DNA of 38,115 nucleotides from Betaproteobacteria bacterium UBA2592 (GCA_002340095.1 DDKS01000032.1:1-38115), one strand, 5' to 3'. Shown: positions 29,328 through 37,793, counted from the first letter of the stretch. A program made the numbers and translations. Notes: generated from the sequence alone by a model not told the origin.

Positions 29328-30671
29328 CTAGGACTCGAAGAAGAACTTGTCCGCACCGAAAGCCGGGCGCAACTGGTCGAACCAGGTGGCTTTCGGATCG
29401 AATCGGGCAAAAAAGGGCTGTTGCACCCATTCCGGGTTGCGCGCCTGGATGAAGCGCAGCACAAAAACCCTTTTGCCCGCCACCTCCGTCACCCCCTGGA
29501 TTTCCACCTTGCCGGGACAGGCGCTCATGCTCGGCCCCCGGGCGGTACGGCCCAGGCCGGATACGCTCTGAATGGCTTCCCGATAGATTTCCCAGGCACG
29601 CACCAGGGGCACCTCGAAGTAGTGGCGCGCCCCCGTATCCCGTTCCACAAACATGTAATAGGGCACCAGGCCCAGGCTGACCTGGGTATTCCACATGCGC
29701 TGCCAGACCCCGGGGTCATCGTTGATATGGGCCACCAGCGGCCCCTGGCAGCGGATTTGGGCGCCGGTATCGCGCAGGCGGCGGATGGCCTCCCGCACCG
29801 CCGGGGTTTCGAGTTCCCGCCAGTGGTTGAAGTGGGCCATCAGCGCCACATGCTTGCCGGCCCGGTGCAGGCGCTCCAAGAGCCGCAGCAGATCATCCGC
29901 GTCTTCGGCGCCGAGAAAGCGGTGGGGCCAGAAGGTGAGCGCCTTGGTGCCAATCCGTACGGTCTGGAGATGTTCGAATTCCGGCGCCAGCAGCGGCTCC
30001 AGATAGGCTGCCAGATGCTTGGTCTTCATCACCATGGGGTCGCCACCCGTGATGAGCAGATCGGTCACCTCGGGATGGGCCCGCAGGTAGGCAAACAGGG
30101 TGGCGGCCTCGCTGCTGGCGATGCGCAGGGTCTTGTCCCCCACGAACTGGGCCCAGCGGAAGCAGAAGGTGCAGTAGGCATGGCAGGTCTGGCCCTGGCT
30201 GGGAAAGAACAGCACGGTTTCCCGGTATTTGTGCTGGATGCCATCCAGACGGTTACCGGCTGCGTCGCTGGGCATGTTGAGTTCCATCTGCCCGGCCGGG
30301 TGGGGATTGAGGTCGGCCCGCACCTGGGCCACGGCTTCCTGCAGCAACGCTGGATCGGCTTCGCCCCGGATCAGGTCGGCGATCAGGTCGAAGTGGCGCG
30401 CCTCCAGCATGTCCCGCTGGGGAAAGGTGAGCTGGAAGATGGGGTCGTCAGGCACCTTGTTCCAGTCGATCAGCTCGTCGATCACGTACTGGTTCACCCG
30501 GAAGGGCAGGACGGTGGACACCACTTGCATGGCAAAGCGGATGTCGTCGGGCAGGGCGGCCAGCGGAGCAATCCGGTCCAGATCGCGCTGGGTATAGACC
30601 TTGAAAGGCTGATTACCGAATGAGCCGGCCGATTGAGACTGCAGCAGATTGCTGCGCACAGGAGCGTTCAT
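29328..30671 (-). CDS. Lysine 2,3-aminomutase-like radical SAM protein
   Basis: A 447-residue protein of the KamA-like radical SAM/PLP family. The cluster motif CHAYCTFC (C163, C167, C170) matches CxxxCxxC. TGGDPMVM is the SAM/GGD segment. The C-terminal SACPGKVEIQG (K388) sits where classical aminomutases have PGGGGK for PLP binding, so the lysine is kept but the glycine loop is replaced. It is longer than EpmB (about 340) and probably belongs to an uncharacterised subfamily; the substrate is unknown. I chose the ATG at 30671 because GGAGGA lies 8 nt upstream. An AT-rich promoter (30702-30730) precedes it. Confidence 0.8.
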   Translation of the reverse strand: MNAPVRSNLLQSQSAGSFGNQPFKVYTQRDLDRIAPLAALPDDIRFAMQVVSTVLPFRVNQYVIDELIDWNKVPDDPIFQLTFPQRDMLEARHFDLIADLIRGEADPALLQEAVAQVRADLNPHPAGQMELNMPSDAAGNRLDGIQHKYRETVLFFPSQGQTCHAYCTFCFRWAQFVGDKTLRIASSEAATLFAYLRAHPEVTDLLITGGDPMVMKTKHLAAYLEPLLAPEFEHLQTVRIGTKALTFWPHRFLGAEDADDLLRLLERLHRAGKHVALMAHFNHWRELETPAVREAIRRLRDTGAQIRCQGPLVAHINDDPGVWQRMWNTQVSLGLVPYYMFVERDTGARHYFEVPLVRAWEIYREAIQSVSGLGRTARGPSMSACPGKVEIQGVTEVAGKRVFVLRFIQARNPEWVQQPFFARFDPKATWFDQLRPAFGADKFFFES

Positions 30672-30701
30672 TGGTGTTCTCCTCCAAATGATCGGCTCCA
30701 A

Positions 30702-30730
30702 ATTTTATGTAGACAATACTATTTATACAA
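30702..30730 (-). promoter_or_regulatory. Predicted AT-rich promoter of the radical SAM gene
   Basis: On the minus strand TTGTAT (30725-30730) and TAAAAT (30702-30707) are 17 bp apart. They sit in an AT-rich island in an otherwise GC-rich window. A second TTGTAT-like copy lies just upstream (30731-30736). Confidence 0.55.
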
Positions 30731-30776
30731 ATACAAATTTCCACCCAAAGACTGCGCGCGAGGGACAAACCAGCCC

Positions 30777-32453
30777 TCAGACCGAGCAGGTGTGGAAACT
30801 TCCCCGTCCGCCTTGCTTGGCCTGATACATGGCTCCGTCGGCGCGGTTGAACAGGTGGTGCGCATCTTCCCCGTGTTCCGGGTAGAGGGCTACACCGATG
30901 CTGGCGCTGATCTGCAGCTCGAGCCCTGCCACAGTGAAAGGAGTTGCCAGGGATTCCACCACCTTGGCGGCAATCCGGTCGGCCGCTTCAGTCCCCACGA
31001 GGTTTGCCAACACGATGACGAACTCGTCCCCCCCGAGCCGGGCAACCATGTCTTCCTGCCGGACACAGGCTCGCAGGCGCTGGGCAACGGCTTGCAGCAA
31101 TCGATCCCCGATCCCGTGCCCATGGGAATCATTGACCGGCTTGAAGTGATCCAGATCGACCAGCAGCACGGCAAAGCGGGAACGGCGTATCCGGGCAGTC
31201 GCCAGGGTCCGGGCCATGTAATCATCGAGCGCCACCCGGTTGGCCAGGCCAGTGAGGGCATCCCGCTGGGCCATGATCAGGGCCGCCGCCTTTTCCTCGC
31301 GCAAGTGCTGGACCCGAGCGGTCAACCCCAGGGAAAACAGCAGCACTTCCACGGCAGAACCGGCCTGCAGGGCATACTCAGTGAAGTTGTTGCCGGGCAG
31401 CAAACCCAGACCCACCCCCACCACCACCAGCCCCCCCAGGAGAGGGGCCATCTGGGCTGCCAGGAACAGGCGGGCAGGACGGTAGCCCATGAACAGGCAG
31501 CGCAGGGTGATGATGCTCAGGATGACGATGAACAACAGGGCCACGATGAACACCAGCTGATTCGCCAGGGGATAAAAGCCCGACAGACTCAACAGCAGCA
31601 AACCCGCGCACAAGCCGATCACCCCACTCACGCCACGATGGAGCAGCGGAGTGCGCCGCGCCGTATCCAGGAACTTGCGCTGCCAGAGCAGGGTGGCAAC
31701 GAAATGGAAGCAGGGAATCAGCACATGCTGGTTATCGGCCAGCCAGAGATTGCCGGGCCAGAAAAACTGGAAGGCATGGCCGTTGAGTTCAGCCACCACC
31801 AGCAGGATTGCCAGATTGGCCATCAGGTAATAGGCGTAGGTGCTGTCCCGCAGGGCCAGGCCCATGGCGCCGTTGTAGATCAGCATGGCAAGCAGGATGC
31901 CGTAGTAGATGCCCATCAGCACTTCGGACCCGGCCAGCTTGGCAAGGAAGGATTCCGGCTGCCAGACACGCAGGGGAACGGTCATGGCATCGGCAGTCTC
32001 CACCCGCAGATAAAAGGTGGCCGTGCCGCCAAATTCCACGGGCAGGATGAAATTGCGATAGGGGAAGGGCCGCTCCCCGAAGGGCTGATGGTCCCCTACC
32101 CGGATGCGGCTCCAGCCCCCCTGCGGGTCCGGCGCGTAGAACTCCACCCGGTCCAGGGAGGGATAGGCCAATTCAATCCACCAGGTGCGGGGCGGCCCTT
32201 CCGGCGCCTGCAGGCTGAAACGCAGCCATTTCACGTCGGGTACGAAGCCGAAACTGGCACCGTCCGGCAAGGCTGCGAAATCCCCATCACGCGCCCGAAC
32301 CTCTTCCAGGCTCAACTGCCCGTTTGGGTCCGACAGGACTGAGAGATAGCCGTCCAGGGACTGCCCCCGGGGCATGGACTCCAGCAACAGCGGCCCGGCC
32401 TGAACCGTGCAGGCCCAGGCCAGCCAACAGCAGAGGAGCAGGCGGGCGAGCAT
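30777..32453 (-). CDS. 7TMR-DISM diguanylate cyclase
   Basis: A 558-residue membrane sensor that makes c-di-GMP. An N-terminal signal sequence is followed by a periplasmic DISM-type beta domain (about 25-165) and seven membrane helices (about 175-380). A short coiled coil leads into the C-terminal GGDEF domain. The active-site GGDEF is at 474-478. The inhibitory I-site RQED (465-468) lies the canonical five residues upstream, so the enzyme should be active and product-inhibited. The ATG at 32453 is 2 bp from the M20 amidohydrolase stop, so the genes are probably co-transcribed. The ligand of the periplasmic domain is unknown. Confidence 0.92.
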   Translation of the reverse strand: MLARLLLCCWLAWACTVQAGPLLLESMPRGQSLDGYLSVLSDPNGQLSLEEVRARDGDFAALPDGASFGFVPDVKWLRFSLQAPEGPPRTWWIELAYPSLDRVEFYAPDPQGGWSRIRVGDHQPFGERPFPYRNFILPVEFGGTATFYLRVETADAMTVPLRVWQPESFLAKLAGSEVLMGIYYGILLAMLIYNGAMGLALRDSTYAYYLMANLAILLVVAELNGHAFQFFWPGNLWLADNQHVLIPCFHFVATLLWQRKFLDTARRTPLLHRGVSGVIGLCAGLLLLSLSGFYPLANQLVFIVALLFIVILSIITLRCLFMGYRPARLFLAAQMAPLLGGLVVVGVGLGLLPGNNFTEYALQAGSAVEVLLFSLGLTARVQHLREEKAAALIMAQRDALTGLANRVALDDYMARTLATARIRRSRFAVLLVDLDHFKPVNDSHGHGIGDRLLQAVAQRLRACVRQEDMVARLGGDEFVIVLANLVGTEAADRIAAKVVESLATPFTVAGLELQISASIGVALYPEHGEDAHHLFNRADGAMYQAKQGGRGSFHTCSV

Positions 32454-32455
32454 TG

Positions 32456-33619
32456 TCAGCAGCGTGGCAGCAGTTCCTGCACCAGCTTCACCCAGTAGGT
32501 AATCCCCACGGGCAGGGCATCATCATTGAAGTCGTAGTGGGGATTGTGCAGGGTACAGCCCCCCGTGCCGGGGCCGTTACCGAGCCAGACATAGCAGCCG
32601 GGCTTTTCCCGCAGCATGTAGGCAAAATCTTCGGCACCCATGGAAGGCAAGGCGTCGGTCTGCACCCTGTCCTCGCCCAGGAAGCTGCGCGCCGCCCGGC
32701 GGCAAGCCTCGGTCTCGGGGGCCGTATTCACCGTGGCCGGGTAACGGTGATCGAAAGTGACACCGATCTGGGCTCCATGGGCGGAGGCCACCCCACTGCA
32801 CAGGCGCTCGATGGAACGCTCCACCAGTTCCTGAACCTCGGGCTTGAAGCTGCGGATGGTGCCGCGCAGCACCGCCTCTTCCGGGATGATGTTCCAGGCC
32901 GAGCCGGAATGGAACTGGGTGACGCTCACCACCGCCGCCTCGCAGGGATGCAGGTTGCGTGCCGTCACCGTCTGCAGGGCCTGAACCAGATGGCTGGCGG
33001 CGACGATGGTATCCACCCCCTGGTGCGGCATCGCCGCATGGCAGCCATGGCCGCGCACCGTGATCTCGAAGCCGCAGGTACCCGCCATGACCGGGCCAGG
33101 CATGATGGCCATCTCGCCCACGGGAATGCCCGGCCAGTTGTGCAGACCATACACGGACTCCACCGGAAATTTCTCGAACAGGCCCTCCTCGATCATCACC
33201 GCCGCGCCGCCCTCGGCTTCCTCGGCAGGCTGGAAGATGAATACCACGGTGCCATCGAAATCCGGGTGTTCGGCCAGGTAGCGGGCAGCTCCGAGCAACA
33301 TCGCCGTATGGCCGTCGTGGCCACAGGCGTGCATGCGGCCCGGGTGCCTGGAGTGATGGGGAAATTCGTTCAATTCGGTGAGCGGCAGGGCATCCATGTC
33401 GGCCCGCAGGCCGATCATGCGCCGGCCGGAACCGGCCCGGAGCACCCCGACCACCCCGGTCCGGGCCAGTCCTGTGTGGACCTCCAGGCCATAGCGTTCC
33501 AGTTCCCGGGCCACGATATCCGCAGTGCGGTCCTCATGAAAAGCCAGTTCCGGATGGGCGTGGATGTCCCGGCGCAGGGCCGCAAGTTCGGCAAGGAAGG
33601 AAATGGCAAGCAGCTTCAT
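32456..33619 (-). CDS. M20-family amidohydrolase (hippurate hydrolase-like)
   Basis: A 387-residue zinc-type peptidase/amidohydrolase. Metal-binding and catalytic motifs are MHACGHDGH (H97, C99, H101), PAEEAEGG (E133/E134) and the C-terminal GAEDFAYM. The usual dimerisation domain lies between. Family members remove acyl groups from amino acids; the substrate is not deducible here. The ATG at 33619 (MKLLAISFL) fits family starts, though the ribosome site is weak. It is divergent from rapZ across about 100 bp. The diguanylate cyclase gene follows after 2 bp. No signal peptide is evident, so it is probably cytoplasmic. Confidence 0.85.
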   Translation of the reverse strand: MKLLAISFLAELAALRRDIHAHPELAFHEDRTADIVARELERYGLEVHTGLARTGVVGVLRAGSGRRMIGLRADMDALPLTELNEFPHHSRHPGRMHACGHDGHTAMLLGAARYLAEHPDFDGTVVFIFQPAEEAEGGAAVMIEEGLFEKFPVESVYGLHNWPGIPVGEMAIMPGPVMAGTCGFEITVRGHGCHAAMPHQGVDTIVAASHLVQALQTVTARNLHPCEAAVVSVTQFHSGSAWNIIPEEAVLRGTIRSFKPEVQELVERSIERLCSGVASAHGAQIGVTFDHRYPATVNTAPETEACRRAARSFLGEDRVQTDALPSMGAEDFAYMLREKPGCYVWLGNGPGTGGCTLHNPHYDFNDDALPVGITYWVKLVQELLPRC

Positions 33620-33719
33620 GACGGTCTGGCGGTGTGACACGGGCCTTTCATTATGCCCTGCCTTGCCCCTTCGGCAAGCCTTCGCTATGGTGCACCCTCC
33701 CCGATCAAGACTCAGCCTC

Positions 33720-34580
33720 ATGGAACTCGTGCTCATCAGCGGCCTGTCCGGCTCCGGCAAATCTGTCGCCCTGCGCGTCCTGGAAGACCGGGGCTACTAC
33801 TGTGTCGACAACATGCCGGTGGTGATGCTGGGCGTGCTGGTGAACCTGCTCCGGGACGAGGGCTACGCCCGGGCCGCCATCGCCATCGATGCCCGCTCCG
33901 GTGGCGGCATCGGCAAGCTGCCGGAAAAAATGGAACGGCTCGCCGGACAAGGGGTGGCGACCCACTTCCTGTTCCTCGATGCCCAGGACGAGGTACTGAT
34001 CAAGCGCTTCTCGGAAACCCGCCGCCGCCACCCGCTGGGCTCGGACGAGCGCACCCTGCTCGAAGCCATCGCCGAAGAGCGCCGGCTGCTGCAACCCATC
34101 GCCAGCCTGGGGCACCGGATCGACTCCTCCTTCCTCAAACCCGCCGCCCTGCGCGAATGGGTGGCCCAGGTCACCGGCGCCCCTGCCAACGAGGGCCTGA
34201 CCCTGCTGTTCCAGTCCTTCGGCTTCAAGCACGGCCTGCCCCTGGATGCGGACCTGGTATTCGACGTACGCTGCCTGCCCAACCCTTACTACGACGTGGA
34301 ACTGCGGCCCCATACGGGCCGGGACGAATGCGTCGTGCATTTTCTCGAAGCCGAGGCCGAGGTGCTGCGCATGCGCGATCACATCCGCGACTTCGTGAGC
34401 GCCTGGCTGCCCAGCTACCTCAAGGACAACCGGGCCTACCTGACCGTGGCCATCGGCTGCACCGGCGGCCAGCACCGCTCGGTCTACCTGGCCGAGTGGC
34501 TCGGCCGCCACTTCACCGGCCAGGCGCCCCGGGTGCTGGTACGGCACCGCTCCCTGGCAGGACAGCTCCAGAGCAACTGA
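33720..34580 (+). CDS. rapZ: RNase adapter protein RapZ
   Basis: A 286-residue protein. The Walker A motif GLSGSGKS is at residues 8-15, followed by a YYCVDNMP segment. The conserved C-terminal half contains LLFQSFGFKHGLP, DVRCLPNPYY and IGCTGGQHRSVYLAE. In E. coli RapZ binds GlmZ/GlmY RNAs and GlcN6P to control GlmS; other proteobacteria keep the protein next to PTS or mutY genes. The length is normal. GlmU in the same window makes use of the same amino-sugar pathway, but the genes are not linked. hprK and ptsN are not adjacent here. Confidence 0.95.
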   Translation: MELVLISGLSGSGKSVALRVLEDRGYYCVDNMPVVMLGVLVNLLRDEGYARAAIAIDARSGGGIGKLPEKMERLAGQGVATHFLFLDAQDEVLIKRFSETRRRHPLGSDERTLLEAIAEERRLLQPIASLGHRIDSSFLKPAALREWVAQVTGAPANEGLTLLFQSFGFKHGLPLDADLVFDVRCLPNPYYDVELRPHTGRDECVVHFLEAEAEVLRMRDHIRDFVSAWLPSYLKDNRAYLTVAIGCTGGQHRSVYLAEWLGRHFTGQAPRVLVRHRSLAGQLQSN

Positions 34581-34663
34581 GATGCCCCGCCTGCCCGATC
34601 CCTTGCCTCCGCAACGGCCCCGGCGGGCGCCCGCCCGTCTGCGGCGGGGGGGCAGCCGCTGAC

Positions 34664-35050
34664 ATGGCCCCGGCCCTCACCTGGCTTCGCCTGATCCGCC
34701 CCGGCGACTGGCTGCTGATCCTGGCCTCCGGCCTCGCCGTAGGCACCAGCTTCCCCCTGCTCTGGCAAGGCGGCCAGGGCGACCGGGCCATCATCCGCCA
34801 GGAAGGCCGGATCTTCCTGGAAGTGCCCCTCAACAAACCCCGGGAAATCCAGGTGCCCGGCCCCCTGGGCATTACCGTGATCCAGATCGAGGCCGGCCGG
34901 GCCCGGGTGGCCTCGGACCCGGGTCTGCGCCAGTACTGCGTGCGCCAGGGCTGGCTTTCCCAGGCCGGGGAAATCGCCATCTGCGCCCCCAACCGGGTCA
35001 GCCTCGCCATTGGTGGCGGCCAATCTCCCTATGACTCCCTCAATTACTGA
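34664..35050 (+). CDS. NusG domain II-type small membrane-anchored protein
   Basis: A 128-residue protein. One N-terminal hydrophobic helix (about 15-35, WLLILASGLAVGTSFPLLW) anchors a small beta domain with REIQVPGPLGITVIQIEAGRARV, LRQYCVRQGW and ICAPNRVSLAI. This is the pattern annotated as NusG domain II. Such proteins are usually found beside Gx-transporter-like membrane proteins and sometimes FMN transferase genes. The ATG at 34664 is inferred, with only a weak G-rich ribosome site. Its end overlaps the Gx-transporter-like gene by 20 bp. The function is unknown. It was found in a frame that looks unpromising upstream, inside rapZ. Confidence 0.75.
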   Translation: MAPALTWLRLIRPGDWLLILASGLAVGTSFPLLWQGGQGDRAIIRQEGRIFLEVPLNKPREIQVPGPLGITVIQIEAGRARVASDPGLRQYCVRQGWLSQAGEIAICAPNRVSLAIGGGQSPYDSLNY

Positions 35051-35573
35051 ATTCCAGGTCGGCGCCGCCGACGTGCGCATCGCCCGCCTGGCCGCTGCGG
35101 CCGTCGGGCTGTCCCTCATCGACGCCGCCATTCCCATGCCCCTGCCCGGGGTCAAGCCCGGCTTGGCCAACATCGTCACCCTGGTGGTGCTGGCCCGCTA
35201 CGGCTGGGGCACCGCCGCCTGGGTGAGCGGCCTCCGGGTGGTGGCCGGCAGCCTGCTGCTCGGCCAGTTCCTGGCCCCCGGCTTCTTCCTCAGCCTTGCC
35301 GGCGCCATCATGAGCCTGGCCGTGCTCGCCCTGGCCCGCTGCCTGCCCGGCAGGCTGTTCAGTCCGGTGAGCTGGAGCATTCTGGCCAGCTTTGCCCACA
35401 TGGCAGGGCAACTAGCCCTGGCCCGGGCCTGGCTGATCCCCCATGACGGCCTGTTCCGCCTGGTGCCGGTCCTGGCCCTGGCCGCGCTGATCTTTGGCAT
35501 CATCAATGGCTTGGTGGTGTGTCGCCTGCTGCAGGATTTCCCTGAGGAAAAGAACCATGAAAGCCGCTCCTGA
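35031..35573 (+). CDS. Gx-transporter / heptaprenyl diphosphate synthase component I-like membrane protein
   Basis: A 180-residue multi-pass protein with about five membrane helices. The family signature is PMPLPGVKPGLANIVTLV, followed by RVVAGSLLLGQFLAPGFFLSLAGAIMS. The name heptaprenyl diphosphate synthase component I comes from Bacillus and is probably misleading; members are often annotated Gx transporters. The ATG at 35031 lies within the NusG-domain-II gene; an in-frame upstream GTG at 35010 is possible. It overlaps ubiX by 17 bp. Tight packing of the three genes suggests a shared transcript and role, possibly in flavin or prenyl metabolism. Confidence 0.8.
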   Translation: MTPSITEFQVGAADVRIARLAAAAVGLSLIDAAIPMPLPGVKPGLANIVTLVVLARYGWGTAAWVSGLRVVAGSLLLGQFLAPGFFLSLAGAIMSLAVLALARCLPGRLFSPVSWSILASFAHMAGQLALARAWLIPHDGLFRLVPVLALAALIFGIINGLVVCRLLQDFPEEKNHESRS

Positions 35574-36180
35574 AACCGTCTGCCTCGCCCTCACCGGGGC
35601 CTCCGGCCTGCCCTATGGCCTGCGCCTGCTGGAATGCCTGCTGGGAGCGGGCCTGCGGGTCCAACTCCTCTATTCCCAGGCCGCCCAGATCGTGGCCCGC
35701 CAGGAGCTGGAACTGGAACTGCCCTCCCGCCCCGCCGAGACCCGGGAACTGCTGCTGGCCCGCTACCCCGGCCTGCCCGGGACCCTGGAGGTCTACGGTC
35801 GGGAAGAATGGTTCGCCCCGGTGGCCTCGGGCTCCAATCCGCCCGACGCCATGGTGATCTGCCCCTGCAGCATGGGAACCCTCGCCGCCGTGGCCCAGGG
35901 CCTGGCGGACAAGCTCATCGAGCGGGCCGCCGACGTGGTACTCAAAGAAGGACGCAAGCTGGTGCTGGTACCCCGGGAAACCCCCTTTTCCGCCATCCAC
36001 CTGGAAAACATGTTGCGCCTCGCCCGGGCCGGGGCCGTGATCCTGCCGCCCTCCCCCGGCTTCTACCACCACCCGCAACGGGTGGAGGACCTGGTGGATT
36101 TCGTGGTGGCCCGCATCCTCGACCAGCTCGCCGTACCGCACCAGCTCATGGCCCGCTGGGGCAGTTCAGCGGCCGGCTGA
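35557..36180 (+). CDS. ubiX: Flavin prenyltransferase UbiX
   Basis: A 207-residue enzyme that joins dimethylallyl phosphate to FMN, forming prenyl-FMN for the decarboxylase UbiD in ubiquinone synthesis. Signatures are LALTGASGLPYGLRLLE (FMN phosphate), SNPPDAMVICPCSMGTLAAVAQGLADKLIERAADVVLKE, KLVLVPRETPFSAIHLENML and LPPSPGFYHHP. The ATG at 35557 has GAGGAAAA upstream. It is last in the three-gene run after rapZ and converges with mutY, the coding ends overlapping by 15 bp. ubiD is not in the window. Confidence 0.96.
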   Translation: MKAAPETVCLALTGASGLPYGLRLLECLLGAGLRVQLLYSQAAQIVARQELELELPSRPAETRELLLARYPGLPGTLEVYGREEWFAPVASGSNPPDAMVICPCSMGTLAAVAQGLADKLIERAADVVLKEGRKLVLVPRETPFSAIHLENMLRLARAGAVILPPSPGFYHHPQRVEDLVDFVVARILDQLAVPHQLMARWGSSAAG

Positions 36181-37209
36181 CTCCTCCAGCAAGCGCGCCA
36201 CCGGCGCCGGCACCCCGGCGGTCCGCGCCTCGGCCAGGGACAGCCACAACAAGCCCGGCTCGCCAGCCAGGGGCGGCATGGCCTCCACCCGGCCCAGAAA
36301 CGGCCGGATTTCGAGACGAAAGTGGGTAAAGACATGTTCCCGGGGCGGCAGGGGCTCCAGGTCGAGATCGCTCAAACCCCAGCGGGGCAGCAGGTCCAGC
36401 CCCTCGGGCAGGGAAAGCAGGCCGCCCCAGATACCGACAGGCGGGCGCCGCTGCAGCAGCACATGCTCCCCGTCGGTCAGCAGCAGGAACACCGCCTGCC
36501 GCCGCCGCTGGGTCTGCGCCGGCCTGGGCGTCGGCAGGCTTTCCTGCCGCCCCTGCCGGCGGGCCAGGCAGCTTGCCGCCAGGGGACAGGACTCACAACG
36601 GGGCCGGCCCCGCTGGCACAGGGTGGCGCCCAGATCCATCAACCCCTGGGTATAGGCCCCCATGTCCTGGCGCTCCGGCAGCAGGGACTCGGCCAGGGAC
36701 CAGAGGGATTTTTCCACCTGCCCCACCGGCACCCCCTCGATGGCGAAATGGCGGCACAAAACCCGCTTCACATTGCCATCCAGAATCGCCACTCGCTCCC
36801 CGTAGGCAAAAGCAGCAATAGCCGCCGCGGTGGAACGACCGATGCCCGGCAATTCCGCCAGCCCGGCCGCCGTGCGGGGAAAGCGGCCCCCGTGCTGCGC
36901 CACCACCTGGCGGGCGCAGGCATGCAGGTTGCGCGCCCGGGCGTAATAGCCCAGGCCGGCCCAGAGGGCCAACACCTCCTCCAGAGGCGCCGCCGCCAGG
37001 GCCTGCACATCGGGAAAGCGTGCCATGAAACGGTGGAAATAAGGCAGCACCGTGGCCACCTGGGTCTGCTGCAACATGATCTCGGAAAGCCAGATGGGGT
37101 AGGGATCGTGCCCTCCCTGCCAGGGCAGGCCATGGCGCCCGGACTGGCGCTGCCAGCGCACCACCCGGTCGGCAAAACCGGAGGCGGCGGCCTCTTTGCT
37201 TGCATCCAT
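36166..37209 (-). CDS. mutY: Adenine DNA glycosylase MutY
   Basis: A 347-residue base-excision repair enzyme that removes A opposite 8-oxoG. The catalytic Glu is in LSEIMLQQTQV (E43). The helix-hairpin-helix LPGIGRSTAAAIAAFAYG is followed by the conserved Asp in ILDGNVKRVLCR (D144). The 4Fe-4S cluster ligands are C198, C205, C208 and C214 (C-x6-C-x2-C-x5-C). A C-terminal NUDIX-like 8-oxoG recognition domain has VGIWGGLLSLPEG and EHVFTHFRLEI. The ATG at 37209 (MDASKEAAASG) is chosen; the long in-frame extension upstream runs antisense through the flavin reductase gene and is rejected. The ribosome site is weak. Confidence 0.96.
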   Translation of the reverse strand: MDASKEAAASGFADRVVRWQRQSGRHGLPWQGGHDPYPIWLSEIMLQQTQVATVLPYFHRFMARFPDVQALAAAPLEEVLALWAGLGYYARARNLHACARQVVAQHGGRFPRTAAGLAELPGIGRSTAAAIAAFAYGERVAILDGNVKRVLCRHFAIEGVPVGQVEKSLWSLAESLLPERQDMGAYTQGLMDLGATLCQRGRPRCESCPLAASCLARRQGRQESLPTPRPAQTQRRRQAVFLLLTDGEHVLLQRRPPVGIWGGLLSLPEGLDLLPRWGLSDLDLEPLPPREHVFTHFRLEIRPFLGRVEAMPPLAGEPGLLWLSLAEARTAGVPAPVARLLEESAGR

Positions 37210-37212
37210 AAG

Positions 37213-37242
37213 TCGACAGAAAAGCGCTAAGGGGCGGATAAT
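37213..37242 (+). promoter_or_regulatory. Predicted promoter of the flavin reductase gene
   Basis: On the plus strand TCGACA (37213-37218) and GATAAT (37237-37242) are 18 bp apart, each one mismatch from consensus. The start would be near 37249, about 20 nt before the ATG at 37270. Confidence 0.55.
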
Positions 37243-37269
37243 ACGCGCTTTTTTGCCCCTGCACCCGCC

Positions 37270-37788
37270 ATGACCGTGACCGTCCTGCCCTCCGAGCCCG
37301 CCACCCCAGCCAGCTTCGACAGCCGCGCCTTCCGCAACGCCCTCGGCTGCTTCGCCACCGGGGTCGCTGTCGTCACGGCCCAGGGGCCGGACGGCAAACT
37401 CATGGGGCTGACGGTGAACTCCTTTAGCTCCGTCTCCCTGGAGCCCCCCCTGGTCCTCTGGAGTCTGGCCGCCACCTCCCCCAACCTGGAAGGTTTCCAG
37501 CGCGCCAGCCACTATGCCGTAAACGTGCTGGCCCTGGACCAGGAGGCCCTCTCCAACCACTTCGCCACCCGCCAGGAAGACAAGTTTTCCGGCATCCAAT
37601 GGAGCCCCGGCCTGGGCGGCGCCCCGCTGCTCCCCGGCTGCCACGCCCGGTTCGAAGTCCGCAACGAGTTCCACTACCCCGGTGGCGACCACCTGATCTT
37701 CATCGGCCACGTGGAACGCTTCACCGCCCACCCCGAGGCCACCCCCCTGCTGTTCCACGGCGGCCGCTACCGGCAACTGGCCCCCTGA
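37270..37788 (+). CDS. Flavin reductase family protein
   Basis: A 172-residue protein of the FMN-binding split-barrel flavin reductase family (HpaC/NtaB-like). Signatures are RNALGCFATGVAVVTAQGPDG, GLTVNSFSSVSLEPPLVLW (flavin binding), NVLALDQEALSNHFA and GGDHLIFIGHVERF. Family members supply reduced FMN or FAD to monooxygenases, or act as stand-alone flavoenzymes. No partner monooxygenase is next to it. It is divergent from mutY and upstream of tRNA-Gly, which has its own promoter. Confidence 0.9.
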   Translation: MTVTVLPSEPATPASFDSRAFRNALGCFATGVAVVTAQGPDGKLMGLTVNSFSSVSLEPPLVLWSLAATSPNLEGFQRASHYAVNVLALDQEALSNHFATRQEDKFSGIQWSPGLGGAPLLPGCHARFEVRNEFHYPGGDHLIFIGHVERFTAHPEATPLLFHGGRYRQLAP

Positions 37789-37793
37789 CAAGA

